Shown here in pieces: positions 26,796 through 37,756 of a stretch of 64,000 nucleotides of DNA. The notes below the pieces were generated by a model. The model saw only the letters and a program-made list of their open reading frames with translations. It did no database searches and was not told the origin of the DNA. Location: positions 558,001-622,000 of the forward strand of contig NZ_JACCFF010000001.1 of the NCBI RefSeq assembly GCF_013449725.1. The letters run 5' to 3'. How positions within the stretch are numbered: the first letter of the stretch is position 1; every line of letters starts with the position of its first letter. Source of the DNA: Mycobacteroides sp. LB1 (GTDB lineage: Bacteria > Actinomycetota > Actinomycetes > Mycobacteriales > Mycobacteriaceae). The translations under genes and the position numbers were made by a program.

Positions 26796-28274
26796 CTAGA
26801 TCGCCGCAGGTAGCGCTCCGCGAGCGGCCTCGTATGCCGCGCCCACTCGGTACAGACGATCGTCGGCAAGCGCAGGAGCCATGATCTGCAGACCCACCGG
26901 GAGCCCGTCATCAGCCGAAAGCCCGGAGGGCACCGACATCCCGCAGTGTCCGGCCAGGTTCAGCGGCAACGTACATAGGTCGAACTGGTACATGGCCAGC
27001 GGGTCATCGACCTTCTCCCCCAACTGGAATGCGGTTGTGGGGGTGGCCGGGGTGACCAGCACGTCCACCTGCTCATAGGCGCGGTCCAGATCGCGCTTGA
27101 TCAGCGTGCGCACCTTCTGTGCCCGGCCGTAATAGGCGTCGTAGTACCCAGCGGAAAGCGCATAGGTGCCGATCATGATGCGCCGCTTAACCTCTGGACC
27201 AAATCCCGCGGCCCGGGTGAGCGCCATGACTTCGTCGGCGCTATGCGTTCCGTCATCCCCGACTCGCATGCCGTACCGCATGGCATCGAACCGCGCCAGA
27301 TTGGAGGACACCTCCGACGGCAGGATCAGGTAGTAGGCCGGAAGAGCGAATTCGAAGTGGGGGCAGGACACCTCCACCACATCGGCACCAAGTGCGGTGA
27401 GCTGCTCGACGGCCGCGTTGAACGATGCCATCACACCCGGCTGATACCCGTCACCACGCAACTGCGAGACCACGCCGACGCGAACGCCTTTGAGGTCACC
27501 GGTCGCACCGGCGCGAGCGGCAGCCACCACATCGGGCACCGGCTCGTCGACCGAGGTGGAGTCACGCGGATCATGTCCGGCGATCACCTGGTGCAGCAGT
27601 GCAGTGTCCAAAACCGTGCGCGCGCAGGGGCCACCCTGATCCAGCGAGGAAGCGCAAGCCACCAGACCGAAACGTGAGACCGTTCCGTAGGTGGGCTTTA
27701 CGCCGACGGTCGCGGTGAGCGCCGCGGGCTGGCGGATCGAGCCACCGGTGTCGGTTCCGATGGCCAGGGGCGCCTGGAAGGCAGCCAGCGCGGCCGCGCT
27801 ACCGCCGCCCGAGCCGCCGGGCACCCGCTCGATGTCCCATGGGTTGCGGGTGGGTCCGTACGCGGAGTTCTCGGTGGAGGAGCCCATCGCGAACTCGTCC
27901 ATGTTCGTCTTGCCCAGGATCGGGATCCCGGCCTCGCGCAGCCGCGCGGTCACGGTCGCGTCGTAGGGCGGAACCCAGTTCTCGAGGATCTTCGACCCGC
28001 AGGTGGTCGGCATGTCCCGAGTGGTGAAGACATCCTTGAGCGCCAGCGGAACGCCGGCAAGCTGTGAAGGCACCGAGCCGGCCGCAATGGCATCGTCGAC
28101 GTCCTTGGCGGCCACGAGAGCCTGCTCCCCCGCGACGTGCAGGAAGGCTTGGTAGGTGTCGTCGGTACTGGCGATCTGATCCAGATGCGCGCGCGTCACC
28201 TCAACCGATGACACCTCGCCCGAATGGATCAGTGCGGCCAGCGATGCCGCGTCCTGCCTGATGAGATCCGTCAC
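26796..28274 (-). CDS. gatA: Asp-tRNA(Asn)/Glu-tRNA(Gln) amidotransferase subunit A
   Basis: The 492-residue amidase-signature enzyme releases ammonia from glutamine. It shows the catalytic lysine in [10 protein letters not shown], the glycine/serine-rich [15 protein letters not shown] and the nucleophile serine motif [17 protein letters not shown] 28274 overlaps the gatC stop by 4 bp, so the two subunits are coupled. It supplies ammonia to GatB for Gln-tRNA and Asn-tRNA formation. Confidence 0.97.
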   Translation of the reverse strand: MTDLIRQDAASLAALIHSGEVSSVEVTRAHLDQIASTDDTYQAFLHVAGEQALVAAKDVDDAIAAGSVPSQLAGVPLALKDVFTTRDMPTTCGSKILENWVPPYDATVTARLREAGIPILGKTNMDEFAMGSSTENSAYGPTRNPWDIERVPGGSGGGSAAALAAFQAPLAIGTDTGGSIRQPAALTATVGVKPTYGTVSRFGLVACASSLDQGGPCARTVLDTALLHQVIAGHDPRDSTSVDEPVPDVVAAARAGATGDLKGVRVGVVSQLRGDGYQPGVMASFNAAVEQLTALGADVVEVSCPHFEFALPAYYLILPSEVSSNLARFDAMRYGMRVGDDGTHSADEVMALTRAAGFGPEVKRRIMIGTYALSAGYYDAYYGRAQKVRTLIKRDLDRAYEQVDVLVTPATPTTAFQLGEKVDDPLAMYQFDLCTLPLNLAGHCGMSVPSGLSADDGLPVGLQIMAPALADDRLYRVGAAYEAARGALPAAI

Positions 28275-28579
28275 TCTGCTTCTCCCAGGATCTGCGGTAC
28301 CGCGAAACGTCCCTCGGCCACCCGCGGAGCCTGAGCGAGCGCCTCAGCAGGGGTGAGGCAATCGGCGATCACGTCAGGCCGTGTGACATTCACCGCATCC
28401 AGCGGCGAGCTCGTCGCCTCGACTTCGTCGAGCTCGTCGGTGGAAACCTCGCTGATCTGGCTGACGTGGCCCAAGATCGCGCCGAGCTGACCGGCGAGCC
28501 CATCAAGCTCGGCGTCGGTCAGCGCGAGCCGGGCCAACTTGGCCAGATGCGCCACTTCATCGCGGGAAATAGCTGTCAC
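28271..28579 (-). CDS. gatC: Asp-tRNA(Asn)/Glu-tRNA(Gln) amidotransferase subunit C
   Basis: This 102-residue subunit stabilises GatA and clamps it to GatB. The typical start [19 protein letters not shown] and the [19 protein letters not shown] helix are present. GTG 28579 is chosen over an upstream in-frame start because it gives the family N-terminus. It is first in the gatC-gatA pair. Confidence 0.95.
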   Translation of the reverse strand: MTAISRDEVAHLAKLARLALTDAELDGLAGQLGAILGHVSQISEVSTDELDEVEATSSPLDAVNVTRPDVIADCLTPAEALAQAPRVAEGRFAVPQILGEAE

Positions 28580-28631
28580 GGGTAGACAGCCTAGAGGGCG
28601 TCGCGCGGCAGTCTGTGCCACAGTGTTCGAC

Positions 28632-29288
28632 GTGCCGTCTTATCTCCTGCGCATACAGCTCGATGACCGTCCCGGCAGTCTGGGGTCGGTCGCTGTCGCG
28701 CTCGGCACGGTGAACGCCGACATTCTGTCTCTCGACGTCGTCGAGCGCGGTCCGGGCTATGCCATCGACGATCTCGTCATCGACCTGCCACCCGGTGCGA
28801 TGCCCGATTCGTTGATCACCGCCGCGGAGACGTTGAGCGGCGTTCGCGTGCACTCCATCCGCCCACACACGGGCCTGTTGGAGGCGCACCGCGAGCTGGA
28901 ACTCATCGACAGGGTGGCCGCAGCCGCAGCATCCGCCCGCCTTACGGTGCTCGCCGAAGAAGCCCCCCACGTGCTGCGCGCGAATTGGTGCACCGTGGTG
29001 CGTCAGGACGGCACCGGCTTCATCCGAGTGGCCGGCAGCTCGGGGGCCCCGGAAACACAGGCCACCGCCGCCCCTTGGTTACCGCTCGAGCATCCGCAGG
29101 TTCTCGAGACCGCCGCCGAATGGGTACCGCAGCTGTGGAAGGACATGGACACCACGTTGGTCGCTGCGCCGCTGGGTTCAGGTGAAACCGCCGTGGTGCT
29201 GGGGCGTCCTGGCGGCCCCGAGTTCCGGCCCTCAGAAGTGGCCCGTCTCGGCTACCTGGCCGGGATCGTCGCGACCTTGTTGCGGTAG
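28632..29288 (+). CDS. ACT-domain protein (Rv3013 homologue)
   Basis: The 218-residue protein starts with an ACT domain ([17 protein letters not shown], then [13 protein letters not shown]) that usually binds an amino acid. The rest (about 95-218) looks like a degenerate GAF-type or acyl-transfer fold with no clear active site. GTG 28632 gives the same length as the M. tuberculosis protein at this position. It is divergent from gatC. Its function is unknown; amino-acid sensing is plausible. Confidence 0.88.
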   Translation: MPSYLLRIQLDDRPGSLGSVAVALGTVNADILSLDVVERGPGYAIDDLVIDLPPGAMPDSLITAAETLSGVRVHSIRPHTGLLEAHRELELIDRVAAAAASARLTVLAEEAPHVLRANWCTVVRQDGTGFIRVAGSSGAPETQATAAPWLPLEHPQVLETAAEWVPQLWKDMDTTLVAAPLGSGETAVVLGRPGGPEFRPSEVARLGYLAGIVATLLR

Positions 29289-29347
29289 CGGCCAGCTCAC
29301 AGGAACGGTACAGCGAATTCCCGGAATCGCCCGGCACACTCACTGGC

Positions 29348-31273
29348 GTGACTGATATCGACGCCTCCATGAGCCGAACTCGTGAACGGCTTATCTTCGC
29401 CGCCATTCTGCTGACCATCACCGTGGTGTACCTGTGGAACATCAGCCAGAACGGCTGGTCCAATTCCTTCTATGCGGCCGCCGTACAGTCCGGCAGCCAG
29501 AGCTGGAAGGCATGGTTCTTCGGCAGCTTCGATCCGCACAACTATGTGACGGTAGACAAGCCCGCTGGCGGTCTGTGGCTGATGGGCTTGTCCGCCAGGA
29601 TCTTCGGCTTCTCCAGCGCCAGCATGCTCATCCCCGAGGCACTGCTCGCGGTCGCCAGCGCCGCCCTTATCCGCGCCGCGGTCAAACGCCTTGCCGGACC
29701 ACAAGCGGGTCTGCTGGCCGCCGCGGTGTTCGCGTTGATCCCGGTCGTTTCGGTGATGTTCCGGCATTCAAATCCCGATGCCCCCATGGTCTTCGGCATG
29801 GTGATCGCCGCATACTTCACCACCCGCGCGCTCAATACCGAGCGGTCACGCGAAGCGGCAGGCTGGATGGCGCTGGCCGGTGCCGGTATCGGATTCGCAT
29901 TCCTGTGCAAGACACTGGAGGCACTGCTAGTGGCGCCGGCTCTGCTGGTGGTCTACGTGCTGGCTGCCAAGTTCGGCTGGAAGGCCAAGTTGGCGCAGCT
30001 GCTGACTGCCGCCGTCGCCGTCGTCGTGTCGTCCGGTTGGTGGATGCTCGCGGTCGCCCTGACACCTGCCGCCAGTCGCCCATATGTCGACAACTCGACC
30101 GATAACAGCGAGTGGACACTGGCCGTCGGCTACAACGGCCTGGATCGCCTGCTGGGCAGCGATTCCGGTGGCGGCATGGGTGGCTACGGTGGCGGCCGTT
30201 CGGGACCGAGCTTCTCGGGGCAGCCTGGCCTATTCCGGATCTTTGAAGACGATCAAGCCTTCCACGTGGCCTGGCTCATCCCAGCGGCGCTCGTCGCGCT
30301 GATCCTCGGATTCGTCATCACCAGCCGCACCGCAGAAGTCGCCGACGCCACGGGTTGGCGGCGAATGGTCGCCGTGCTTGTCGCTCGGTATCGCGCCCTG
30401 ATCGCCAATCCCGCTGGGGTGGCACTGATTCTGTGGGGTGGCTGGCTGGTCTCGACGTACGTGATCCTCGCCTACATGAAACAACAGTTCCATCCGTATT
30501 ACACCTCGGCGATGGCGCCCGGTATCGCGGGCACGATAGCGGTCGGCGTAGTCGTGCTGTGGGAGAAGCGATCCGAAGCCATCGGGCGGTACGGACTCGC
30601 GGCCGTGACGCTTGCCGCCGTCATCATGGGGTGGGTATTGCTGAGGCGAGACCCCGCGTGGCTGCCCTGGCTGCGCTGGGTATTGCTTGTCGGCGGGATC
30701 GCGGCGGCGGTGGCGTTGACGCTTGGCGGGTTGCAGCGCTCCGCACGGTTGCGGGTTGGCATTGCCACACTGGCGCTTGCCGTTTCACTGGGCGGATCGA
30801 TCGCGTTCACCATTGCGAACGTCACCACACCGAAGGTCGGCGGGCTGTCCACCTCGGGCCCGGTCGTGCCCGACGACGACAAGTTCGGAGGCCGGGCGCC
30901 GAAACCGCTAGACCCCAAGCTGGCGGCATTGATCAAGGATTCGGATGCCAGGTGGCCGGTGGCGACCACCAATACCCGCACCGCAGCGCCCATCCAGCTG
31001 GAGACCAACGCGCCGGTGATGGCGATCGGTGGATTCTCCGGACGCGACAACCCCATCACCCTGCAGCAGTTCATCGACTACACGCGGGACGGCACCGTTG
31101 AGTTCTACGCCGAATCCGCCAAGGACAAGGACAAGCAGAAAGAGCAGCCACAGAAAGACGACGACTCCAAGCGGGTGGCCGACGAGATCCAGAAATGGGT
31201 CGAGACGCACTACTCCTCAACGGATTACGGCGACTTGCGGGTCTTTGATCTGTCGGGGCCACCGAAACCCTAA
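29348..31273 (+). CDS. membrane glycosyltransferase, GT39/ArnT-like (YkcB type)
   Basis: This 641-residue polytopic protein has an N-terminal helix (RLIFAAILLTITVVYLWNIS), a periplasmic acidic loop (FDPHNYVTVDKPAGGLWLMG) whose DKP motif is typical of GT-C enzymes using polyprenyl-phosphate sugars, and 10-12 further hydrophobic segments. The C-terminal 150 residues form an extracytoplasmic domain (MAIGGFSGRDNPITLQQF) like the YkcA/YkcB family, and a Lys/Asp/Gln-rich linker (KDKDKQKEQPQKDDD) precedes the end. It probably transfers a sugar to a cell-envelope acceptor. It follows the ACT gene by 59 bp and is absent from this place in M. tuberculosis. Confidence 0.85.
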   Translation: MTDIDASMSRTRERLIFAAILLTITVVYLWNISQNGWSNSFYAAAVQSGSQSWKAWFFGSFDPHNYVTVDKPAGGLWLMGLSARIFGFSSASMLIPEALLAVASAALIRAAVKRLAGPQAGLLAAAVFALIPVVSVMFRHSNPDAPMVFGMVIAAYFTTRALNTERSREAAGWMALAGAGIGFAFLCKTLEALLVAPALLVVYVLAAKFGWKAKLAQLLTAAVAVVVSSGWWMLAVALTPAASRPYVDNSTDNSEWTLAVGYNGLDRLLGSDSGGGMGGYGGGRSGPSFSGQPGLFRIFEDDQAFHVAWLIPAALVALILGFVITSRTAEVADATGWRRMVAVLVARYRALIANPAGVALILWGGWLVSTYVILAYMKQQFHPYYTSAMAPGIAGTIAVGVVVLWEKRSEAIGRYGLAAVTLAAVIMGWVLLRRDPAWLPWLRWVLLVGGIAAAVALTLGGLQRSARLRVGIATLALAVSLGGSIAFTIANVTTPKVGGLSTSGPVVPDDDKFGGRAPKPLDPKLAALIKDSDARWPVATTNTRTAAPIQLETNAPVMAIGGFSGRDNPITLQQFIDYTRDGTVEFYAESAKDKDKQKEQPQKDDDSKRVADEIQKWVETHYSSTDYGDLRVFDLSGPPKP

Positions 31274-31276
31274 TTA

Positions 31277-31340
31277 GCGCCGAGCGTGAAGCTATGGCGG
31301 GATTCCGAGCGATTTCTCGCCATAGCTTCACGCTCGGCGC
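31277..31340. terminator. long perfect hairpin between the GT39-like gene and ligA
   Basis: Two perfectly complementary 23-bp arms (31277-31299, starting GCGCCGAGCGTGAAGC, and 31318-31340) flank an 18-nt loop; three more pairs including one G-U extend the stem inward. It fills the 82-bp gap between convergent genes. No T-tract follows, so it could be a mycobacterial hairpin terminator or a dispersed palindromic element. Confidence 0.75.
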
Positions 31341-31355
31341 CAGACTTTGTCAGTG

Positions 31356-33431
<2,076 letters not shown>

Positions 33432-33474
33432 CTAACGGACCCGGCCGACAGCCCAGGAACCCTAGGATGTGCCC

Positions 33475-33897
33475 ATGGGCACACACCCCATCATGTTTAC
33501 CGAGAGCGATCCGGGGCTGGCCGAGCTACGCGAGCTGGCGCTCGCCCTGCCCGAGGCGGCCGAACAGATCTCCTGGGGTCGTCCCGTCTTTAAGGCAGGC
33601 ACCGCCAAGGCCGGCAAGCTCTTCGCGATGTTCGGCGGGAACGCCAAGGGAACCACCAAGGGCGAGATGATCGCCTACCCCTACTCGGTGCTGCTCAAGG
33701 TGGATGATTCGGAGCGCCGCGCGCTTCTGCAGGACGAACGCTTCTACTACCCCGCCTATATGGGCCCCTTCGGCTGGCTCGGACTGGACTTCGGCGCCGC
33801 CGATGTGGACTGGGACGAGGTCGCCGAGCTGCTCGATGCCTCCTACCGATTGATCGCCACCAAACGACTGATCAAGCTGCTCGATCAGCCCGACTGA
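33475..33897 (+). CDS. MmcQ/YjbR-family protein
   Basis: The 140-residue protein of the MmcQ/YjbR fold shows LRELALALPEAAEQISWGRP and FYYPAYMGPFGWLGLDFG, typical of the family. Members have a DNA-binding-like double-wing fold, but most have no proven function. ATG 33475 is chosen; GTG 33469 adds two residues. It is divergent from ligA with about 50 bp between them. Confidence 0.85.
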   Translation: MGTHPIMFTESDPGLAELRELALALPEAAEQISWGRPVFKAGTAKAGKLFAMFGGNAKGTTKGEMIAYPYSVLLKVDDSERRALLQDERFYYPAYMGPFGWLGLDFGAADVDWDEVAELLDASYRLIATKRLIKLLDQPD

Positions 33898-33948
33898 CCT
33901 TTGACAAGCCCCTTATTCTGTACTTTGCCTACGACCAAGAGAGACGGG

Positions 33949-34704
33949 TTGGGACGCAAATTGCCTGTTGCTAACAGATTGTGCAGTGCCCTCGGTGCGG
34001 CCGCGCTGATCGCCGTTGCCTCGGCGCCCCCGGCTCTCGCCAATGGCCCCCTCGTCTTTCCCGGGATGGAGATCATTCAGGGAACCCAGAGCTGCACGCT
34101 CGGGTTCGTCGACCCCGATGCCCGGCTCGGTCTCACCGCCGGCCATTGCGCCATGGACACCGATGGCCCGGTGTACGACTCGACGGGCAACATCATCGGC
34201 GCCCTCGTCATCGCCGGCTCCAATCTGCGGGACGGCGATCGCATCGACAGTTCGAAGTACATGATCGATTACGAGGCCATCAAATTCCGCGATGACGTGG
34301 CGATCAACGACGTACTCCCCAATGGGATTCGACTTGAGCGCGGTAGCGGTATCCAGCCACACACCGGTCTGCCGGTATGCCGCAACGGCGTCACCACCGG
34401 CGAGTCCTGCGGCACCGTGACCACCATCAACAACGGCTGGTTCGAGATCGACGGGCTGCCCGCCGACCACGGCGACTCTGGCAGTGCCGTCTACTCGATC
34501 ACCTCCCCCGGGCATGGCGCCATCGTCGGAATCGCCCGCGGTACCACCCGGGATGTGGAGACCGGCCTGGTGCAGACCACGGCGATTTCCTGGTCGACCG
34601 TCATCGACCAACTCCGAGAAGACCTCGAAAAATCGCCCGACGCAACCCCACCACCTGGGAATCCACCGGCCCCGGAGACCCTTCCCACACCACAAGACGC
34701 CTGA
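33949..34704 (+). CDS. secreted trypsin-like serine protease, array member 1
   Basis: The 251-residue exported S1-family protein has a signal peptide with a hydrophobic core (SALGAAALIAVASA) and an ALA cleavage site around residue 31. The triad is visible: His66 in LTAGHC, Asp107 in MIDYEAIKF and Ser177 in HGDSGSAVY. Four cysteines (SCTLGF, GHC, PVCRNG, ESCG) can form two disulfides. There is no pro-domain; mature sequence starts at NGPLVFPGMEII. A Pro-rich tail ends the protein. TTG 33949 is preferred; the frame is open to TTG 33901, which would add a weak N-terminal extension. It is followed by two paralogues. Confidence 0.85.
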   Translation: MGRKLPVANRLCSALGAAALIAVASAPPALANGPLVFPGMEIIQGTQSCTLGFVDPDARLGLTAGHCAMDTDGPVYDSTGNIIGALVIAGSNLRDGDRIDSSKYMIDYEAIKFRDDVAINDVLPNGIRLERGSGIQPHTGLPVCRNGVTTGESCGTVTTINNGWFEIDGLPADHGDSGSAVYSITSPGHGAIVGIARGTTRDVETGLVQTTAISWSTVIDQLREDLEKSPDATPPPGNPPAPETLPTPQDA

Positions 34705-34800
34705 TTCGCATAGGCTCGCACCGGAGAGTCGTGCCGCGTGCTCTCCTAACGCTGGTCGGGGCTCAGTCGACGGTAAACGTGGCAGACAGAGAGCTACGGC

Positions 34801-35637
34801 GTGACCAGTGTCGGCGGCAGCGGTCGACGTACCGTCCGGTGGAGACGATCAGCGGCAGGGGTCTCGGCCCTTGCCTGGCTGTCCGGTCTCGGTCTTGTGA
34901 ACCCGACTGCGGCACATGCCGACCCGCTGATCTACCCGGGCATGGAGATCATCCAGCGCCCACCCGGTAAGGAATCGCTGAGCTGCACGCTCGGTTTCGT
35001 GGATCCCGCAGCGCGCGTCGGTGTCACCGCGGGTCACTGTGGCGGCAATGGACCGGTGTTCACCAGCGACGGGGCCCGCATCGGGCAGCTCGCCGTCGCC
35101 CAGTCCAATATCAAGCCCGAGGGGCCACTGTCCCGCGACGACTACCGAATCGACTACGAGGGCATCGCCTTCGACGAGGGTGTGCCGATCAACAACGTTT
35201 TGCCCAACGGACTGCGACTCGGAGTCGATCCGGCAGTCGTCCCCCGGGACGGCCTCCCGGTGTGCCGGGTGGGAATCACCACAGGTGAGGCGTGCGGCTC
35301 GATCGACGGAATCGGCAACGGCTGGTTCCTGGTGGACGGCCTTCCCGCCGACCACGGAGACTCCGGTAGTGCCGTGTACACCGTCACCTCGCCCGGCAAC
35401 GCCGCCATCGTCGGCATCGTCAGCGCTCGCTTCACCGCCAACCAGACCCATCGAGAGTCCACCGTGGCACTGTCCTGGCCAACGGTCCAGCAGCAGATCC
35501 GAAACGATATCGCGGCCGCGGGACGACCCGAGGTCGCCAGCCCGGTAGCCGCCAATCCCCAGGCGCCGGCAATGGTTCTTCCTCCGGCGCCCTCCGATGA
35601 CCGACCCTCCGGTCCCGCGAGAATGGTTGTCCCCTAA
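34801..35637 (+). CDS. secreted trypsin-like serine protease, array member 2
   Basis: This 278-residue paralogue of the preceding gene has an arginine-rich signal peptide ending near AAHA (about residue 40), His79 in VTAGHC, Asp118 in RIDYEGIAF and Ser188 in HGDSGSAVY, with the same four cysteines. The C-terminal 45 residues are Pro/Ala-rich. The start is GTG 34801. The three-gene set probably arose by tandem duplication. Targets are unknown; cell-wall or host-protein processing is possible. Confidence 0.88.
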   Translation: MTSVGGSGRRTVRWRRSAAGVSALAWLSGLGLVNPTAAHADPLIYPGMEIIQRPPGKESLSCTLGFVDPAARVGVTAGHCGGNGPVFTSDGARIGQLAVAQSNIKPEGPLSRDDYRIDYEGIAFDEGVPINNVLPNGLRLGVDPAVVPRDGLPVCRVGITTGEACGSIDGIGNGWFLVDGLPADHGDSGSAVYTVTSPGNAAIVGIVSARFTANQTHRESTVALSWPTVQQQIRNDIAAAGRPEVASPVAANPQAPAMVLPPAPSDDRPSGPARMVVP

Positions 35638-35642
35638 CCCTC

Positions 35643-36323
35643 ATGCGCCCGTTTTTGTGGATAACGACCATCGCGGCCGTGCTCTTAGTGCTTCCTGCGG
35701 CGAATCCTGCACCCGCACATGCCGACCCGCCGCTTGTGTACCCGGGCATGCTCATCTACCAGGGCGCCCTCAGCTGCACGCTTGGCTACGTCGACCCTGG
35801 GCTGCACGTGGCCATCACCGCAGGGCACTGCTTCGACGGTGACGGCGTGGTCCGTAACGGAGACGGCGCCGCGGTAGGACACAAGATCCTGGCGCACGAC
35901 AACCGTCCCCCCGAGGGCCCGGTGTACGAGGACGAGTACACCATCGACTACGAGGCCATCTCGATCGATGAAGGATTGCCTCTCAACGACATCCTGGCGA
36001 ATGGTCAACGGCTCGAACGCGATGACACGGTTACTCCCGCTGTCGGAATGCCGATCTGCCGCACCGGCTTCACCACGGGTGATGCGTGCGGATCGGTGAC
36101 ACGACTTGGCAACGGCTGGTTCAGATTCAACGGCCCAGTGATCGCCAAGGGTGATTCCGGAGGCCCCGTGTACACGCATGTCGGCGACCGCACAGTGCTC
36201 GTCGGCATCATTCGAGGTTTCATGACGAGTCAATCCGGCGATGATGTGCAGTCCTGGGCGATGTCGTGGCCGTCGGTAATCAAACAGCTCCGCGAGGACC
36301 GCAGGGGTCTGCTCCCCGCCTGA
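35643..36323 (+). CDS. secreted trypsin-like serine protease, array member 3
   Basis: The third and shortest paralogue (226 residues) has a signal peptide (MRPFLWITTIAAVLLVLPAA) ending near AHA, His62 in ITAGHC, Asp102 in TIDYEAISI and Ser172 in KGDSGGPVY. It keeps the four-cysteine pattern but lacks the Pro-rich tail. It starts 5 bp after the stop of member 2, so the two are likely co-transcribed. The active-site GDSGGP is the classical form, while members 1 and 2 have GDSGSA. Confidence 0.88.
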   Translation: MRPFLWITTIAAVLLVLPAANPAPAHADPPLVYPGMLIYQGALSCTLGYVDPGLHVAITAGHCFDGDGVVRNGDGAAVGHKILAHDNRPPEGPVYEDEYTIDYEAISIDEGLPLNDILANGQRLERDDTVTPAVGMPICRTGFTTGDACGSVTRLGNGWFRFNGPVIAKGDSGGPVYTHVGDRTVLVGIIRGFMTSQSGDDVQSWAMSWPSVIKQLREDRRGLLPA

Positions 36324-36357
36324 GTCTTCCAATTTTAGGCCCGTAGGCTCAAGCCCC

Positions 36358-37179
36358 ATGAGCGACTGGAAGGCCTTCACCGTCGAGACCACTGGGCACA
36401 TTGCCCAGGTCACCCTCATCGGCCCCGGTAAGGGCAATGCGATGGGACCCGACTTCTGGCGGGAACTACCGCTGATCTTCACCGAGCTCGACGCCGACCC
36501 TGAGGTGCGAGCGATCGTCCTCGCGGCCGCTGGGCCGCATTTCAGCTACGGGTTGGACCTGCCTGCCATGGCGGGCACCTTCATGCCACTGATGGCCGAC
36601 AAGGCACTGGCCAAGCCGCGCACCGACTTCCTCCACGAGGTGCGCAGGCTACAGGCCTCGGTGACCGCCGTCGCCGAGTGCCGCAAGCCGGTGATCGCCG
36701 CGGTGCAAGGCTGGTGCATCGGTGGCGGTGTCGACCTCATCGCGGCCGTTGATATCCGGTATGCCAGCTCCGACGCGAAGTTCAGCGTGCGTGAAGCCAA
36801 GGTGGCGATCGTCGCCGATATTGGCTCGCTGCACCGCCTTCCACCGATCATCGGCGAGGGCCACCTGCGTGAACTAGCGCTCACCGGCAAGGACATCGAC
36901 GCCGCCCGAGCCGAGAAGATCGGGCTCGTCAACGACGTATTCGACACCGCGGAGGCAACCCTGGCGGCCGCGCATGCCACTGCCGCCGAGATCGCGACCA
37001 ATCCCCCGCTAGTGGTGCAGGGCGTCAAGGACGTCCTGGGACGCGAGCGTGAGAATGTCGTCGCCGACGGCCTGAAGTACGTCTCGGCCTGGAACGCCGC
37101 GTTCCTCCCGTCGGAGGACCTGCAGGAAGCCATCGGCGCGGTGTTCGAGAAGCGAGCACCCGAGTTCAAGGGCCAGTAA
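36358..37179 (+). CDS. crotonase, dienoyl-CoA isomerase-like (EchA21 type)
   Basis: The 273-residue crotonase has the oxyanion-hole segments GPHFSYGLDLPAM and VQGWCIGGGVDLIAA. The catalytic segment REAKVAIVADIGSLHRLP has an acidic residue placed as in delta3,5-delta2,4-dienoyl-CoA isomerase rather than the two glutamates of enoyl-CoA hydratase. It acts on unsaturated acyl-CoA in beta-oxidation, probably in the cytosol. It stands alone after the protease array. Confidence 0.88.
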   Translation: MSDWKAFTVETTGHIAQVTLIGPGKGNAMGPDFWRELPLIFTELDADPEVRAIVLAAAGPHFSYGLDLPAMAGTFMPLMADKALAKPRTDFLHEVRRLQASVTAVAECRKPVIAAVQGWCIGGGVDLIAAVDIRYASSDAKFSVREAKVAIVADIGSLHRLPPIIGEGHLRELALTGKDIDAARAEKIGLVNDVFDTAEATLAAAHATAAEIATNPPLVVQGVKDVLGRERENVVADGLKYVSAWNAAFLPSEDLQEAIGAVFEKRAPEFKGQ

Positions 37180-37205
37180 TTACGCCAAGGACTGTGCGAG
37201 CGCGC

Positions 37206-37700
37206 CTAGTGCTCTGTCTCAGAATGGATCTCGAACGGCCTCGGCGGCATGCCACCGAATTCACGCAGCACACCATCCAACCGTTTAATGGACCGCCGAA
37301 CCTCTCGTTTGGAGGTTCCGAGCCGCGACTCGATGCCAGCCATAACCGGAAAGAACCGGCCCCACGCCTCAACCAAGGTGGCGCGGCCAGCTGGCGTCAA
37401 TTCGACCGAGTATGACCGCCTGTCTTCGGGGTTCGGCACTGTGGTGGCGTGACCGCGGTCAGTCATTCGCCGCAACCGCGAGGTGACAGTGGACGGTCGC
37501 ATCGCGGACCATTGCGAGATTGCTGTCGGCGTAAGGCGCTCCTTGATGTCTACAAAACTGTAGAGCGCGAATTCATCGCCGCTAAGACCAGTACCTGTCA
37601 AGGTTTCGTCTAACACGGCACTAAGTAGGTTCTGCACCAACCAGACATCGAAAAGAATCGAATACGGCTCGTCATCAGCGGAGGGCGCCACCTTGACCAT
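37206..37700 (-). CDS. MarR-family transcriptional regulator
   Basis: The 164-residue winged-helix regulator shows YSFVDIKERLTPTAISQWSA, RPSTVTSRLRRMTDRGHATT and the wing PNPEDRRSYSVELTPAGRA. The first ATG in frame (37721) would place its N-terminus inside the operator, so ATG 37700 is preferred. It is divergent from a serine hydrolase; the 56-bp intergenic region is almost filled by a 17-bp perfect inverted repeat. Confidence 0.9.
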   Translation of the reverse strand: MVKVAPSADDEPYSILFDVWLVQNLLSAVLDETLTGTGLSGDEFALYSFVDIKERLTPTAISQWSAMRPSTVTSRLRRMTDRGHATTVPNPEDRRSYSVELTPAGRATLVEAWGRFFPVMAGIESRLGTSKREVRRSIKRLDGVLREFGGMPPRPFEIHSETEH

Positions 37701-37742
37701 ACTAGTACGAGTTCGTAACATCTTCTACGAACTCGTACTAGT
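37701..37742. promoter_or_regulatory. MarR operator, 17-bp perfect inverted repeat
   Basis: ACTAGTACGAGTTCGTA (37701-37717) and its exact reverse complement (37726-37742) flank 8 bp. Each arm contains a TACGA-NN-TCGTA site, with centres 20 bp apart, so two dimers could bind the same face. It directly abuts the marR start codon and ends 14 bp before the hydrolase ATG. Confidence 0.85.
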
Positions 37743-37756
37743 GGAGGTGTCTCGCG

